Positions 1 through 9,245 are shown, counted from the stretch's first letter. The stretch: DNA of 64,000 nt from Allobranchiibius huperziae (GCF_013410455.1 NZ_JACCFW010000001.1:1876929-1940928), one strand, 5' to 3'. The notes: generated by a model from the letters alone, not told the origin. Numbers and translations are program-made.

Positions 1-32
1 CTCGCCTCGTGCAGGGGATGAGACACGTCCAT
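1..32 (-). CDS. N-terminus of an unidentified gene in the heptose-kinase operon (partial)
   Basis: Only the first ten codons are inside the window (MDVSHPLHEA). The ATG overlaps the stop of the heptose kinase as TGATG, and a GGAGAGG sequence lies 9 nt upstream inside the kinase gene, so translational coupling is likely. In heptose-nucleotide operons the neighbour of the kinase is often a sedoheptulose-7-phosphate isomerase (GmhA) or a nucleotidyltransferase. Ten residues are too few to choose. Confidence 0.45.
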   Translation of the reverse strand, partial: MDVSHPLHEA

Positions 33-1114
33 CAGTGCTGGCCTCTCCATGTGGTCACGCCGTCCTTGCTGAAGGTGATCTCCGAGAGTGTCAGGCCCAT
101 CTCGAGGAGGGTGTCCGCGACGACGTGCTTGCGCTCGAACTCGCAGACGAAGATGAGGTGGCCGCCGCCGCCGGCGCCGGTGACCTTGCCGCCGAGCGCC
201 CCGCACCCCAGTGCGGCCGTGACCGCGTCGTCGATGAGCGGGGTGCTGATCCGCGACGACATCTTGCGCTTCTCGGCCCAGGCCTGGCCGAGCAGCCGCC
301 CGAAATGGTCGACCTCGCCGCGCACGAGCGCGACCTTCATCAGCTCCGCCAGCTCCTTCTGTGCCCGCAGGCCCTCGAGCGCGTCCGCGTTGCCCGTCTC
401 GTAGCGGCTGCGCTGGTCGGCGATGATGTGGTCGCTGACCCGGGTGCGCCCGGTGAACGCCAGCAGCATGTTGTGCTCCAGCTCGTGCACCGTGGCGTCC
501 CGCACCCGCAACGGGTTGACGATCACCTGGTCGGGCCGGAACTCGATGTAGTTGAACCCGCCGAACGACGCGGCGTACTGGTCCTGCGATCCGCCCGGGA
601 TGGCGAGGTCCTCGCGCTCGAGGCGGTAGGCCAGCTCGGCGATCTCGTACGGCGTGAGGTCGACACCGCAGTGCTGGGCGACCAGGTCGATGACGGCGAC
701 CATGACGGCGCTGGAGGATCCGAGGCCGGACCCGGGGGGCGCCTGGGTGTGCAGGAAGAGGTCGAAACCGCCGGTGGGCATCGCGCCGCCCATGTCGCGG
801 ATGCGGGCGATCGCGGCCTTGGGCAGGTCCAGCTCGCCGTCGAACTCCACAGGGTCGTCGACGTCGAAGCCGATCGAGGTGCCGAAGTCCAGCGACTGCA
901 CGGTGATCCGGCCGTCCCGGCGCGGTCGCAGCGTTGCGTACGCGAAGCTGGAGATCGTCGCGGACAGGACGGCGCCGCCCTCGCGCTCGGGGAACGGCGA
1001 GACGTCCGTGCCGCCGCCGGCGAACGAGATCCGCAGGGGCGCGCGGGCCCTCAGCACCGGCCGGGTCGCGTCGAGCACCGACGGATCGGTGGGGACGATC
1101 CCCTCGACTGTCAT
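32..1114 (-). CDS. hddA: D-glycero-D-manno-heptose 7-phosphate kinase-like GHMP kinase
   Basis: 360-aa cytosolic sugar kinase of the GHMP superfamily. The N-terminal motif RAPLRISFAGGGTD (about residues 24-37) is the signature of HddA and related heptose or fucose kinases. The GHMP ATP-binding motif PPGSGLGSSSA lies at about 126-136, and the C-terminal glycine-rich motif GAGGGG at about 312-317. HddA phosphorylates D-glycero-D-manno-heptose 7-phosphate at the anomeric carbon on the way to GDP-heptose. The ATG is preceded by GAGGAGG about 10 nt upstream. It is the first gene of a minus-strand operon that runs off the left edge, and it faces away from an acyltransferase gene. A fucokinase-like or other sugar 1-kinase specificity cannot be excluded, but a role in nucleotide-sugar supply for the neighbouring glycan locus is the natural reading. 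Confidence 0.82.
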   Translation of the reverse strand: MTVEGIVPTDPSVLDATRPVLRARAPLRISFAGGGTDVSPFPEREGGAVLSATISSFAYATLRPRRDGRITVQSLDFGTSIGFDVDDPVEFDGELDLPKAAIARIRDMGGAMPTGGFDLFLHTQAPPGSGLGSSSAVMVAVIDLVAQHCGVDLTPYEIAELAYRLEREDLAIPGGSQDQYAASFGGFNYIEFRPDQVIVNPLRVRDATVHELEHNMLLAFTGRTRVSDHIIADQRSRYETGNADALEGLRAQKELAELMKVALVRGEVDHFGRLLGQAWAEKRKMSSRISTPLIDDAVTAALGCGALGGKVTGAGGGGHLIFVCEFERKHVVADTLLEMGLTLSEITFSKDGVTTWRGQH

Positions 1115-1256
1115 CGGCGGTTAGCCTCCTCGGGCGTGGTGTCTGCCCGCACCGGGTGCGGGCGGGTGCGCGACGGGGTGGCGATACCCCGCACGACGAG
1201 GCCGCCCACCGTGGACGCCCGAGCAGACTACTGGAGAGTAATGGGGGTCACACCAG

Positions 1257-2438
1257 GTGCAGCGCTTCCGGATGCTCGACCTGCTGCGCGCGCTGGCGGC
1301 CGCCCTGGTCGTGCTGACGCACGTCGCCTTCTGGACAGGCGCCGACCACCTGGACGTCTCCGGGCCACTGCTGGCACGCGGTGACGCGGGCGTCGCGGTG
1401 TTCTTCGCGATCTCGGCGTTCCTGCTGCTGCGCCCGTTCCTGCGTGCCGGGCTCACGGGCGGATCGACCCCGGATCTGCGCCGGTACGCCGTACGCCGGG
1501 CCGCCCGCATCCTGCCCGCCTACTGGGTCGCGCTGGCCGCCGTCCTCCTCGTCGCGGCCCTTGCCCCGGTGCGCACCGGGGGCGTCGGATCGCCGCTGGA
1601 CGTCGTGTTGCACGTGCTCGTGCTGCAGGGGTACTCCGGCCACACCTACCAGTCGTTCTCGCAGACCTGGAGCCTCACCACGGAGGTGACCTTCTACGTG
1701 CTGGTGCCCGTGATCGGCACCGTGCTCGGACGGCTGGCCCGCCGCCCCCGGCGGGTATGGCCGGTGCTCGGCGCGACCCTGCTCGCGGGGTTGTGCGCCC
1801 AGGGCGCCTCGGCCGCATGGACCGGCGTCGATCCGCACTCGGGCGCGGGAGTGCTCGCCACCTCGGTGCTGGGCCACGGGGGGTGGTTCGCCGCGGGCGC
1901 CGCACTCGCCGTGCTCACCGAGACGGGGCCGTCCGCGCTGGCGAGCCCGGTACGCCGCTGGCTGGACTTCGCGCGGACCAACCCGGGCGTCGTCGTCCTC
2001 GGGGCCGCACTGCTCTTCCTGCTCGCCGCCACTCCCCTCGCCGGACCGGTCGACCTCCACGCGCCGACTCCGGCGCAGGCCGTCGTCAAGGAGCTGCTCT
2101 ACACGGGCATCGCCGCGCTGCTGGTGCTGGCGGCGACCAGCCCGGTGCGCGGCACCGTGGCGCGCGCGGCGGCGGGATCGCCCGCCGCACGCTGGCTGGG
2201 CGACGCGTCCTACCCCGTCTTCCTGTGGCACGTACTCGCTCTGCAGGTGGTCTACCTCGTGACGTCCAGGGCCCTGTTCACCGGCGCGTTCACGACGACG
2301 CTGGTCGCGGTGACGGCGCTGACGATCGTGGTGGCGCGGGTGTCGGTGGGCCTGGTGGAGCGGCCGGTGCTGGCGCAGGCCCACCGCCGGACCCGGTCCG
2401 CACCCCGGCAAGACACCGCGCCAGCAGGCACGCCGTGA
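1257..2438 (+). CDS. Acyltransferase-3 family membrane protein (O-acetyltransferase-like)
   Basis: 393-aa polytopic membrane protein of the acyltransferase-3 family (OafA/NolL type). It has the N-terminal R-x-L-D-L-L-R-A start of TM1 followed by LTHVAFW (the family's active-site His region), the basic RRAARILPAYW segment after the second helix, WSLTTEVTFY, and the C-terminal VERPVL motif after the last helix. These enzymes move acetyl or other acyl groups from a cytosolic donor to sugars across the membrane. It has no SGNH domain, unlike the two paralogues at 21980-25929. A GTG start at 1257 is chosen because a G-rich GGGGGT lies 9 nt upstream and the family motif begins a few residues later. 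The last 149 bp overlap the convergent AftD-like gene in antisense. The conserved final helix of this protein lies in the overlap, so this frame is the constrained one. Confidence 0.85.
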   Translation: MQRFRMLDLLRALAAALVVLTHVAFWTGADHLDVSGPLLARGDAGVAVFFAISAFLLLRPFLRAGLTGGSTPDLRRYAVRRAARILPAYWVALAAVLLVAALAPVRTGGVGSPLDVVLHVLVLQGYSGHTYQSFSQTWSLTTEVTFYVLVPVIGTVLGRLARRPRRVWPVLGATLLAGLCAQGASAAWTGVDPHSGAGVLATSVLGHGGWFAAGAALAVLTETGPSALASPVRRWLDFARTNPGVVVLGAALLFLLAATPLAGPVDLHAPTPAQAVVKELLYTGIAALLVLAATSPVRGTVARAAAGSPAARWLGDASYPVFLWHVLALQVVYLVTSRALFTGAFTTTLVAVTALTIVVARVSVGLVERPVLAQAHRRTRSAPRQDTAPAGTP

Positions 2439-5400
2439 CCGTGCCGGCCAGCTGACCGAGGATCGCCCCGACAGACCGCTGGTCGACCACACCGAGCGAG
2501 GCGAGCAGGACCCCGGCGACCGCCATCGACCCGCCGATCCCCCACCCGACCAGCCGCCGCGGCACCAACAGACACAGCGCCCCGACGACGACGCCGGCGA
2601 GCCCGCTCATCAGCACCCCGACCCCGACCGACAGCACCGCGGCCATCACGGTGACGCGCGTCGGGCCCGGTGCCGCACCGTCGTACGACGGGTCCGTCAC
2701 GTCGGGTCCGTCGGCCACGGCCCGCCGCCCGCGTCGGCGGCTGCCCACCGCAAGCACGGCCAGCGCCAGAACCGCCAGCGCGCCGACGATCAGTCCGGCC
2801 CGCTGCCAGCGCGTGGGCCCGAACGTCACGTGCAGGGTCGCCGCCGCGCCGGCCGGCACCACGAATCCCTGCCGCCAGCCGTCCACCCGCACCGCGGGCA
2901 GCGAGCGGCCGGCGAGCGAGGCGTGCCATCCACGGTTGTAGCCCTCGGTCAGCGCCACCACCCGCGCACCTCCCCCACCGATCCGGACGGTGCCGTCCCC
3001 GGATCGCAGCGCACCGTAGGCCCGGGCAGGGATGGACGCGCCGGCGTCGACCCCTGCGGATGAGTCCCGCCGCAGGTAGACCAGCTCCGCGCGCACCCCG
3101 TCCCCGGGCGCCACGGACACCGTCTGCGGCCCGACGGCCACGGCCGCCGACGTGGCGCACGGCTGCGCACGAAGGAGTCCGCCCTGCGCGACCTGCGCCG
3201 CGGAGGCCGTGAGGCGCAGCGGCACCGATGACGTGCCGATGCGCAGCACGCCCGCCTGGCCGCACGCGAGCTGCAGTGCACCGGCGCCGCTCGCGGCGGA
3301 GCGGACCCAGACGCTCGGCACGACCTGACCGGACCGGGAGAACGTGACCCTGCGACGCAGCGTCGCCGGGTCCTCCCCCTGGGTCGCGGCGGTGCTGTGC
3401 TCCCGCGGGTCGCGCCGCAGCAGGACCGACGTCCGCGTCGGGTCGACCCGACCCGGCAGCGAGATGATGCTGCCGAGCTGCTGCCCGGGCACGGACACCC
3501 GCGTCAGACCGATGACCGGGTCGGTGGCGGCGCCGGCGACCTTCAGGTCGATGCGCACGGCGCCGGTCGCGGCGCGTGGCAGTCGCAGGCGCAGCGCGGT
3601 CTGACCGCGTGCCACCCGCACCGTCGCGCCGTGCACCGCTCCGACCGACACGCGCACGGAGCCGACCCGGTCCAGCCCCGGCCCGGAGGCGAGGTCGACG
3701 TCGACCTCACGCAGCGGCGTCCGCGAGGTCGGGGTGAAGGACAGACTCGCGTCCGACTCGTGGTCGCCGGTGCGCCAGGCGGTGTCCGGGTCGTCGTCGA
3801 AGGCCGCGGCGATGCCGGCGCCCGGTCCGGCGTACGTCCGGGCGGTCGGGTCCGCGCCCGAGGACGAGGCCGACCACGAGGACATCCCGATCAGCTCACG
3901 GACCGGCTGGTTCGCGGGGTCGCCGCCGGGCGGCAGGTCCCGGGCGCCGATGTGGTCCGGTGTCCGGTCGGCGCCGGTCAGCGTCGGGCTGTAACCGTCG
4001 GCGGCGGACACCCCGTTGTTGTACGAGCGCCACCGCAGCGAGTCGGTCACGACGTTCGGCACGGTCGCACCCACGGCCGTCGTGCCCCCCACGATCTGCG
4101 CCCCCTGGTCCGGTGCGAGCGCGCCGACGGTCGCCAGGTCGAAGATCGATTCCGGGCCGCCGACCACCCGGAGGTCGTCGTCCCGTGCGTACGCCGCGAC
4201 GGTGCGCGACTCGCTCACCGTCCAGAGCGTCAGGCGGTCGGTGCCGGTGCCGGCGGACCCGGCGTACGCGAATCCCGGCGACCGGCGCAGCGTCGCTTCC
4301 ACCAGCGACCACGGCTGCGCGCCGACGGTGGAGGCGATCGAGTGCCGCACCACGATGCGCGCGATGCCCATCCGGGCCAGGCCCGCCGCGAGACCTGGCT
4401 GCACCTCCCCGGACGACGCGAGCTGGTCGGCGGTGTCGAGCATCCGGGTGGCGCCCGGCTCCCCCAGCGGTGCCGCGGCCCGGAACACCAGCGGGGAGGC
4501 CGCGAGCGCGCTCATCGGGTCATCACTGGTGGTGCCCCAGTCGTACGTCGCGGTGCGCGCGTTGGGGAAGAGCAGCGTGCTGCCGCCGGCCCGTTCGGCC
4601 GCGGCATCGATGCGGTGCGCCATCACCGACCAGGACACCGGGACGGCGCGGTAGCCGCCGGAGTCGGCGAGCCGGCCCTGCCAGATCGGGGTCATGGCCG
4701 CCGCGACGAGGACGACGAGGGCAGCGGCGGTGAGACGTGCGGCCACCTCGCGGGAACGGCGCAGCCGGTCCAGCACCACGGCGAGGCCCAGCACCACCGG
4801 CAGCCGGATCAGCGCGTCGGCCTTGTGCACGTTGCGCAACGGCGCCAGCGATCCGTCCAGCAGGGCACGCGCCTGTCCCGCCACCGGGCTGCCGACGACG
4901 CCGTGGTGCCCGATCGTCATGAACACCGTGCCGACGAGGACGCTCAGCAGCGCGAACCGGCCGAGGTGGGAGCGCAGCCGGGCCACCCCGACGAGCCCAA
5001 TGCCCGCCACGGCGCTGGTCGCCACGATCGACACCAGCGACTGTGCGCTCGTCCACCCCGACTGCCAGGTCGGGTGTCCGGCCGAGTCCAGGATGTAGGC
5101 GATCCAGTCGGAGTTCCCGCGCAGCACGTTCGGCGTGGAGGTGACCGCCGTGGTCATCGAGGCCGTCTCGATGAAGTCCAGGAACGGGTAGCCGTATCCG
5201 CCGAGGACGAGCAGCGGCAGCAGCCACCACAACGCGCCGGCCAGGACGCCGAGCACCCACCACCCGATGCGGCGACGACCCTGCGGGTGGGTCAGCAGGA
5301 ACAGGAACGGGATGACCAGCATCAGCCCGGACGCGGCGGCGTTGACCCCGCCGAGGGCGGCGGCCAGCAACCCGCTGGCCGCGACCGACCGCAGCACGCC

Positions 5401-5967
5401 CCGCCGGTCGAGCTCGGCGCGCAGGAGCGGCCGGGCGGCCAGCACCAGCCACGGTGCCACCGCCATCGGCCACGCCTCGCTGGAGTTCTCGGCCAGGAGG
5501 GTCAGGACGCGGGGGCAGAGCGCGTACGCCGCTGCCGCGAGCAGCGCGACGGACGGTCCGGCCAGCCGCAGCTCGCGAACGAGTCGCTGCACGCCGAGGA
5601 ACGCGACCAGCAGCAGGATCGTCCACCAGACCCGCTGGCACGCCCACGCCGGCAGACCCAGGGAGTGGCCGATGCCGAAGACGGGGCCCATCGGGAAGAG
5701 GTAGCCGTAGGCCTGGTTCTGCAGCTCTCCGAGGCCCGCGTGCCCGTTCCACGCGTCGACCGAACGCGCCAGGTAGGTCCACGGGGAGAGCGTGAGGTCG
5801 ATCTTGGTGTCCGGCTGCACCTCGCCCGGCGCGACGAGCCACGGCAGCAGCGCCATCGCCAGGACCGCCAGGACGCGGATGACGCGCGCCCGATCCGGCG
5901 GGCTGCCGGCCGGCCGGTGGTGACTGACCCGGTCCACGACGCGGAGGGTCTGCGCCTCGCCGGACAT
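2290..5967 (-). CDS. AftD/DUF3367-like giant membrane glycosyltransferase (GT-C)
   Basis: 1225-aa protein resembling alpha-(1->3)-arabinofuranosyltransferase AftD of mycobacteria (DUF3367 family). TM1 spans about residues 29-48 and is followed by the acidic loop motif DTKIDLTLSP, matching the D-x-K loop of AftD-type GT-C enzymes. About a dozen helices fill the N-terminal 450 residues, then comes a long extracytoplasmic region, including a discoidin/CBM-like stretch around the YAGPGAGIAAAFDDDPDTAW segment (D-D-x-D-T-A-W), and more helices near the C-terminus. The start ATG overlaps the stop of the upstream methyltransferase gene as TGATG, so both are probably co-translated. AftD is normally about 1400 aa and works with decaprenyl-phosphoarabinose. 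The donor and acceptor here are unknown. The last ~45 residues are a Gly/Pro/Ala/Ser-rich tail that lies antisense to the acyltransferase gene and may be a read-through extension. Confidence 0.78.
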   Translation of the reverse strand: MSGEAQTLRVVDRVSHHRPAGSPPDRARVIRVLAVLAMALLPWLVAPGEVQPDTKIDLTLSPWTYLARSVDAWNGHAGLGELQNQAYGYLFPMGPVFGIGHSLGLPAWACQRVWWTILLLVAFLGVQRLVRELRLAGPSVALLAAAAYALCPRVLTLLAENSSEAWPMAVAPWLVLAARPLLRAELDRRGVLRSVAASGLLAAALGGVNAAASGLMLVIPFLFLLTHPQGRRRIGWWVLGVLAGALWWLLPLLVLGGYGYPFLDFIETASMTTAVTSTPNVLRGNSDWIAYILDSAGHPTWQSGWTSAQSLVSIVATSAVAGIGLVGVARLRSHLGRFALLSVLVGTVFMTIGHHGVVGSPVAGQARALLDGSLAPLRNVHKADALIRLPVVLGLAVVLDRLRRSREVAARLTAAALVVLVAAAMTPIWQGRLADSGGYRAVPVSWSVMAHRIDAAAERAGGSTLLFPNARTATYDWGTTSDDPMSALAASPLVFRAAAPLGEPGATRMLDTADQLASSGEVQPGLAAGLARMGIARIVVRHSIASTVGAQPWSLVEATLRRSPGFAYAGSAGTGTDRLTLWTVSESRTVAAYARDDDLRVVGGPESIFDLATVGALAPDQGAQIVGGTTAVGATVPNVVTDSLRWRSYNNGVSAADGYSPTLTGADRTPDHIGARDLPPGGDPANQPVRELIGMSSWSASSSGADPTARTYAGPGAGIAAAFDDDPDTAWRTGDHESDASLSFTPTSRTPLREVDVDLASGPGLDRVGSVRVSVGAVHGATVRVARGQTALRLRLPRAATGAVRIDLKVAGAATDPVIGLTRVSVPGQQLGSIISLPGRVDPTRTSVLLRRDPREHSTAATQGEDPATLRRRVTFSRSGQVVPSVWVRSAASGAGALQLACGQAGVLRIGTSSVPLRLTASAAQVAQGGLLRAQPCATSAAVAVGPQTVSVAPGDGVRAELVYLRRDSSAGVDAGASIPARAYGALRSGDGTVRIGGGGARVVALTEGYNRGWHASLAGRSLPAVRVDGWRQGFVVPAGAAATLHVTFGPTRWQRAGLIVGALAVLALAVLAVGSRRRGRRAVADGPDVTDPSYDGAAPGPTRVTVMAAVLSVGVGVLMSGLAGVVVGALCLLVPRRLVGWGIGGSMAVAGVLLASLGVVDQRSVGAILGQLAGTVTACLLARCLAGVRTGSGGGPAPAPAAPPGPPTPAPPRSSAPSPRPASS

Positions 5968-6683
5968 CACCGTCGGCGCAGCACGAGCAGCAGGTTCCAC
6001 GTCAGCAGCTCGCGCAGCCCCGGCACCCTCAGCAGGTGCCGCGCCACGTCGGGCAGGTACCGCGGGCGGGCGACCAGCACCTCGACCTCGGGTTGCGCCT
6101 GCGCCCAGCGCAGGCCCTGCGCCACGCTGATCCGGTAGAGCGTCTGGTCGACCGTGTTCTTCGGCGGGTGACCGTGCTTGCGGGTGTAACGGCGCGCCGC
6201 GCGCTCGCCGCCCAGCCAGTGCCATGGCGACGTCTCGTGCCCGCCCCAGGGCGAGAGCCAGTTGGTGTAGGAGAGGAAGACCAGTCCGCCCGGGCGCACG
6301 ACGCGGACCAGTTCGTCGGCGACCTGCTCGGGGTGCTCCACGTGCTCCCACAGGTTGCTGCTGAAGACCAGGTCGACGCTGCGGTCGGCCACCGGAAGCG
6401 CCGCGGCGGTCGCGACGAGACCGCCGTCACGGACCGACGGGACCGCCGGGTCGTGGTCGACCGGCACGTAGCGCGCGCCCGCGGCGCGGAACGCGCTGGC
6501 GAACTCGGCCGGCCCGGCGCCGACGTCCAGCACCGAGGCACCCCGCAGGTCGGTCAGCTCCTGCAGCATCTCGATCGAGTCGGCCGCCAGCGCGCCGTAG
6601 AACACCTCGGGCCGACTTTGCTCGAGGGTGAACGCGTGGAAGAGCCGGGCGGACCGCGCGAGGCCGCGACGCTGCGCGCTCAT
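5967..6683 (-). CDS. Class I SAM-dependent methyltransferase
   Basis: 238-aa cytosolic methyltransferase (Methyltransf_11 type). Motif I VLDVGAGPAEF is at about residues 48-58, an acidic residue ends strand 2 in VPVDHDP, and motif IV/V is FSSNLWEHVEHPEQVADEL followed by VRPGGLVFLSYTN. The W-rich stretch WLSPWGGHE is common in methyltransferases of glycan clusters. It sits between a second methyltransferase (ATGA overlap) and the AftD-like gene (TGATG overlap), so the three form one translationally coupled operon. A sugar or lipid-linked glycan substrate is inferred from context only. Confidence 0.82.
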   Translation of the reverse strand: MSAQRRGLARSARLFHAFTLEQSRPEVFYGALAADSIEMLQELTDLRGASVLDVGAGPAEFASAFRAAGARYVPVDHDPAVPSVRDGGLVATAAALPVADRSVDLVFSSNLWEHVEHPEQVADELVRVVRPGGLVFLSYTNWLSPWGGHETSPWHWLGGERAARRYTRKHGHPPKNTVDQTLYRISVAQGLRWAQAQPEVEVLVARPRYLPDVARHLLRVPGLRELLTWNLLLVLRRR

Positions 6684-7564
6684 CGGGGCCGCCGGGCGAT
6701 CAGGTGCAGGGTGGGGCGCATGGTGGGCCGCACCGCTCGGGCCGCCAGCACCAGCGGTGCGGAGGCGAGCCCGGCGGCGATCACGCTGCGGGAGGCCAGC
6801 ACGCCGCGTGGACGGGGAGCAGGACGCCAGCGGCGTACGGCGCTGGCGGCGTCCGTCGTGAGGCTGTCGAGCACCGGCCGGCGGACCACGACATCGACGA
6901 AGCCCGCGTCGGTCGCGGCGCGCGCGAGGCTGTCCGCCGTGAAGAACCGCACGTGGGTGGGGTCCTCGAGCATCCACCACGCCGATCCGTAGAGGCGTAC
7001 TCCGTCGCTGTCCCCCGCCGGGGTGAGGAACTGCACGACTCCCCTAGGCCGCACGAGGTCGAACGCCACGGCCAGCGTCGCGACCGGGTCCAGGACGTGT
7101 TCGAGCACGTGGATGCCGTAGACCAGATCGACCGGGTCCGCGCCGTCGCGCAGCACGTCCTCCACACTCCCCCCGGACAACCTGCCCTGCGTCACGACGA
7201 GCGGGTCGACGCCGATCCGCAGCTGGTCGGGGTCGGCGCCCGCGATCGTGGCGCCGCCGTCGAGGAACCGCCGCAGCATCGACCCGCTGCCGTAGCCGAC
7301 CTCGAACACCGACCGCGGCGCGTCGCCCGGCACGGCGCGCAGCATCGCCCGGTAGGTCAGGTCCAGCCGGATCCGGTCGAGGGTGGGCTCACCGCCGTAG
7401 GCCAGGTCCCGATGCGCGGCGGGTGAATCGCGAAGATCGCGCAGCAGATGACCACATCGCTCGCACCGGGCGAGCGCGCCGCCGCCACGCAGTGCGCGCG
7501 GGCGCAACCGGGCGCGGCAGATCTCGCAGTCCTCGCGGATCGCGGCGACACCCGTGGCGGCCAT
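6680..7564 (-). CDS. Class I SAM-dependent methyltransferase with N-terminal Cys4 motif
   Basis: 294 aa. Residues 13-37 carry C-x2-C-x17-C-x2-C (Cys13, 16, 34, 37), a zinc-ribbon-like motif seen in sugar C- or O-methyltransferases of polysaccharide loci. The SAM domain follows, with motif I FEVGYGSGSML at about 87-97 and GIHVLEHVLDP as the post-IV signature. This is the first gene of the minus-strand operon that continues through the 238-aa methyltransferase and the AftD-like gene. An OmpR-type direct repeat lies 33-48 nt upstream of the ATG. The start was chosen at the ATG preceding AATGVAAIRED because the Cys motif follows at once. The frame stays open further upstream, but that extension overlaps the divergent glycosyltransferase. 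Confidence 0.8.
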   Translation of the reverse strand: MAATGVAAIREDCEICRARLRPRALRGGGALARCERCGHLLRDLRDSPAAHRDLAYGGEPTLDRIRLDLTYRAMLRAVPGDAPRSVFEVGYGSGSMLRRFLDGGATIAGADPDQLRIGVDPLVVTQGRLSGGSVEDVLRDGADPVDLVYGIHVLEHVLDPVATLAVAFDLVRPRGVVQFLTPAGDSDGVRLYGSAWWMLEDPTHVRFFTADSLARAATDAGFVDVVVRRPVLDSLTTDAASAVRRWRPAPRPRGVLASRSVIAAGLASAPLVLAARAVRPTMRPTLHLIARRPR

Positions 7565-7596
7565 CTCGACTGGTATCCCTTTCGTTCTACCTAGGA

Positions 7597-7612
7597 GTAA
7601 CTTCGGCGTTAC
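7597..7612 (+). promoter_or_regulatory. GTAAC-N6-GTTAC direct repeat (OmpR-family-like site)
   Basis: Two pentamers, GTAAC (7597-7601) and GTTAC (7608-7612), are separated by 6 nt and so repeat at 11 nt, one helical turn. The site lies between the divergent methyltransferase (start 7564) and glycosyltransferase (start 7712). The pattern resembles the direct repeats bound by MtrA- or GlnR-type response regulators. No protein binding can be shown from sequence. Confidence 0.35.
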
Positions 7613-7711
7613 CCTATCCGTCGGTGCGTGCAGGACCCGGCGTACGGCATGGCGCACGAGGACCGGGATCGAACGGACGGTCCGCGGCGACGGACACCAG
7701 GAGGAGTGCAG

Positions 7712-9070
7712 GTGAGCGGCGACGCTGACACGACATCGGCCAGCAACGTGCCGATGCGCATTCTCTACCTCTCGTGGCGTGACCGGGAGAACCCGGAGGC
7801 GGGCGGCGCGGAGACCTTCACCGAACGCACCGCACAGATCCTCACGGAACGCGGCCACCGCGTCACCATCTTCACCAGCCGCTTCCCAGGTGCCCGCGCC
7901 GTCGATCGGCACGGCGACGTGGACGTCGTACGCCGCGGGGGCCGCTTCACCTGCTACCTGCGGGGCATGCTGTACGCCGCCCGCCACCGCGGCGACTACG
8001 ACGTGGTCCTCGACGTGCAGAACGGGGTGCCGTTCTGGGCGCCGCTGCTCGCCCGGAACCCGGTCGTGAACATCACCCATCACGTCCATCGGGACCAGTG
8101 GCGCTCGCTCTTCCCCCGGCCGATCGCAGCGGTCGGATGGTTCCTGGAGAGCAAGGTCGCGCCCCGCGTCTACCGCCGCTCGCGGTACGTCACCGTCTCC
8201 CAGGCCACCCGCGCCGACCTCGCGTCGCTCGGCATCGATCCCCAGCGGGTCGACCTCGTCTACTCCGGCAACGACCACCCGGCCGATCTGGAGTCCTACC
8301 GCTCGGTGGCACGCTCGAGCGAGCCGTCCATGACGGTGCTCGGCCGTCTGGTGCCGCACAAGCAGGTGGAGCTGGCGATCGACGTCGTCGCCGACCTGAG
8401 CGACGTGCTGCCCACCCTGACCCTGGACGTCGTCGGCTCGGGCTACTGGGAGCCGCAGCTGCGTGAGCACGCGGCGCAACGGGGCGTGGCCGACCGGGTC
8501 CACTTCCACGGCTTCGTGGAGGAATCGACCAAGCACACCCTGCTCGCGCAGTCCTGGCTCATGCTGGTGCCCTCCCACAAGGAGGGGTGGGGGCTGATCA
8601 TCGTCGAGGCCGGCCTGCACGCCACCCCCAGCGTCGCCTTCGCCGAGGCGGGCGGTCCCAGCGAGTCGATCCTGCACGGACTGACCGGTCTGCTGTCCAA
8701 GGACTACGCCGACATGCGCGCTCAGGCCCGCCTGATCCTGCAGGACGAGGGCCTGCGCGGCCAGCTCGGCGCCGCGGCTCGCGACCACGCGCACAGCTTC
8801 AGCTGGTGGTCGGCCGCCGAACGTCTCGAGCACACCCTGCACTCGGTGCTCGGCCACCGCGCCCGCCCCGACCAGCCGGCCACCCTGGGGCCGGGATCGG
8901 TCGATCTGCAGCAGGTGCACGGGCCGGTGCCCGTCCCGGTGATCGCGCCGGGCGTGCCGGCCGCCCTGGACGTGCAGGACGTGAACGACATCGTCGAGGA
9001 GCACGGCACGGTCGACGATGCCGGCACGCAGACGGCGGACGCCGACGAGCCGGCCGCGCTGCACCGCTAG
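7712..9070 (+). CDS. Glycosyltransferase family 4 (GT-B)
   Basis: 452-aa cytosolic GT-B glycosyltransferase. The N-terminal domain starts with RILYLSWRDRENPEAGGAE, where the GG loop contacts donor or acceptor. The C-terminal domain has GRLVPHKQVELAIDV and the EGWGLIIVEAGLHATPSVAF stretch containing the E-x7-E motif of family GT4. A ~70-residue acidic/Pro-rich tail follows the last helix and is not part of the fold. The GTG at 7712 is chosen because GGAGGA lies 7-8 nt upstream; earlier in-frame starts have no such signal. It is divergent from the methyltransferase operon and ends in a strong hairpin at 9189-9224. Sugar specificity is unknown. Confidence 0.83.
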   Translation: MSGDADTTSASNVPMRILYLSWRDRENPEAGGAETFTERTAQILTERGHRVTIFTSRFPGARAVDRHGDVDVVRRGGRFTCYLRGMLYAARHRGDYDVVLDVQNGVPFWAPLLARNPVVNITHHVHRDQWRSLFPRPIAAVGWFLESKVAPRVYRRSRYVTVSQATRADLASLGIDPQRVDLVYSGNDHPADLESYRSVARSSEPSMTVLGRLVPHKQVELAIDVVADLSDVLPTLTLDVVGSGYWEPQLREHAAQRGVADRVHFHGFVEESTKHTLLAQSWLMLVPSHKEGWGLIIVEAGLHATPSVAFAEAGGPSESILHGLTGLLSKDYADMRAQARLILQDEGLRGQLGAAARDHAHSFSWWSAAERLEHTLHSVLGHRARPDQPATLGPGSVDLQQVHGPVPVPVIAPGVPAALDVQDVNDIVEEHGTVDDAGTQTADADEPAALHR

Positions 9071-9188
9071 ACGACCTACCCCCTCCCGCGCCCACCGTGG
9101 CGCAGGTAAGACCTGGAGCCACAGATCGTCCTGTGTCCCACGGCGCTACCTGTGCCACGGTCGAGCGGTGCGCGATACCCGGCATACG

Positions 9189-9224
9189 GAAAGCGGCCGA
9201 CCCCCGAGGGAATCGGCCGCTTTC
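9189..9224. terminator. Bidirectional hairpin terminator
   Basis: A 12-bp perfect inverted repeat, GAAAGCGGCCGA (9189-9200) and its complement (9213-9224), with a 12-nt loop. It lies between the convergent ends of the GT4 gene (9070) and the small membrane protein gene (9246), so it can serve both. Confidence 0.7.
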
Positions 9225-9245
9225 GCGAAGTGAAGGTGGCGCGCG

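Noticed and set aside
3397-6138. 913-codon open frame on the plus strand
   Set aside because: It is the antisense shadow of the AftD-like gene. The composition (Arg, Gly, Asp, His, Gln-rich, no helices or motifs) is that of a GC-rich complementary frame.
5967-6351. N-terminal extension of the AftD-like protein to 6351
   Set aside because: The extension lies inside the methyltransferase gene in another frame. The ATG at 5967 with TGATG coupling fits better.
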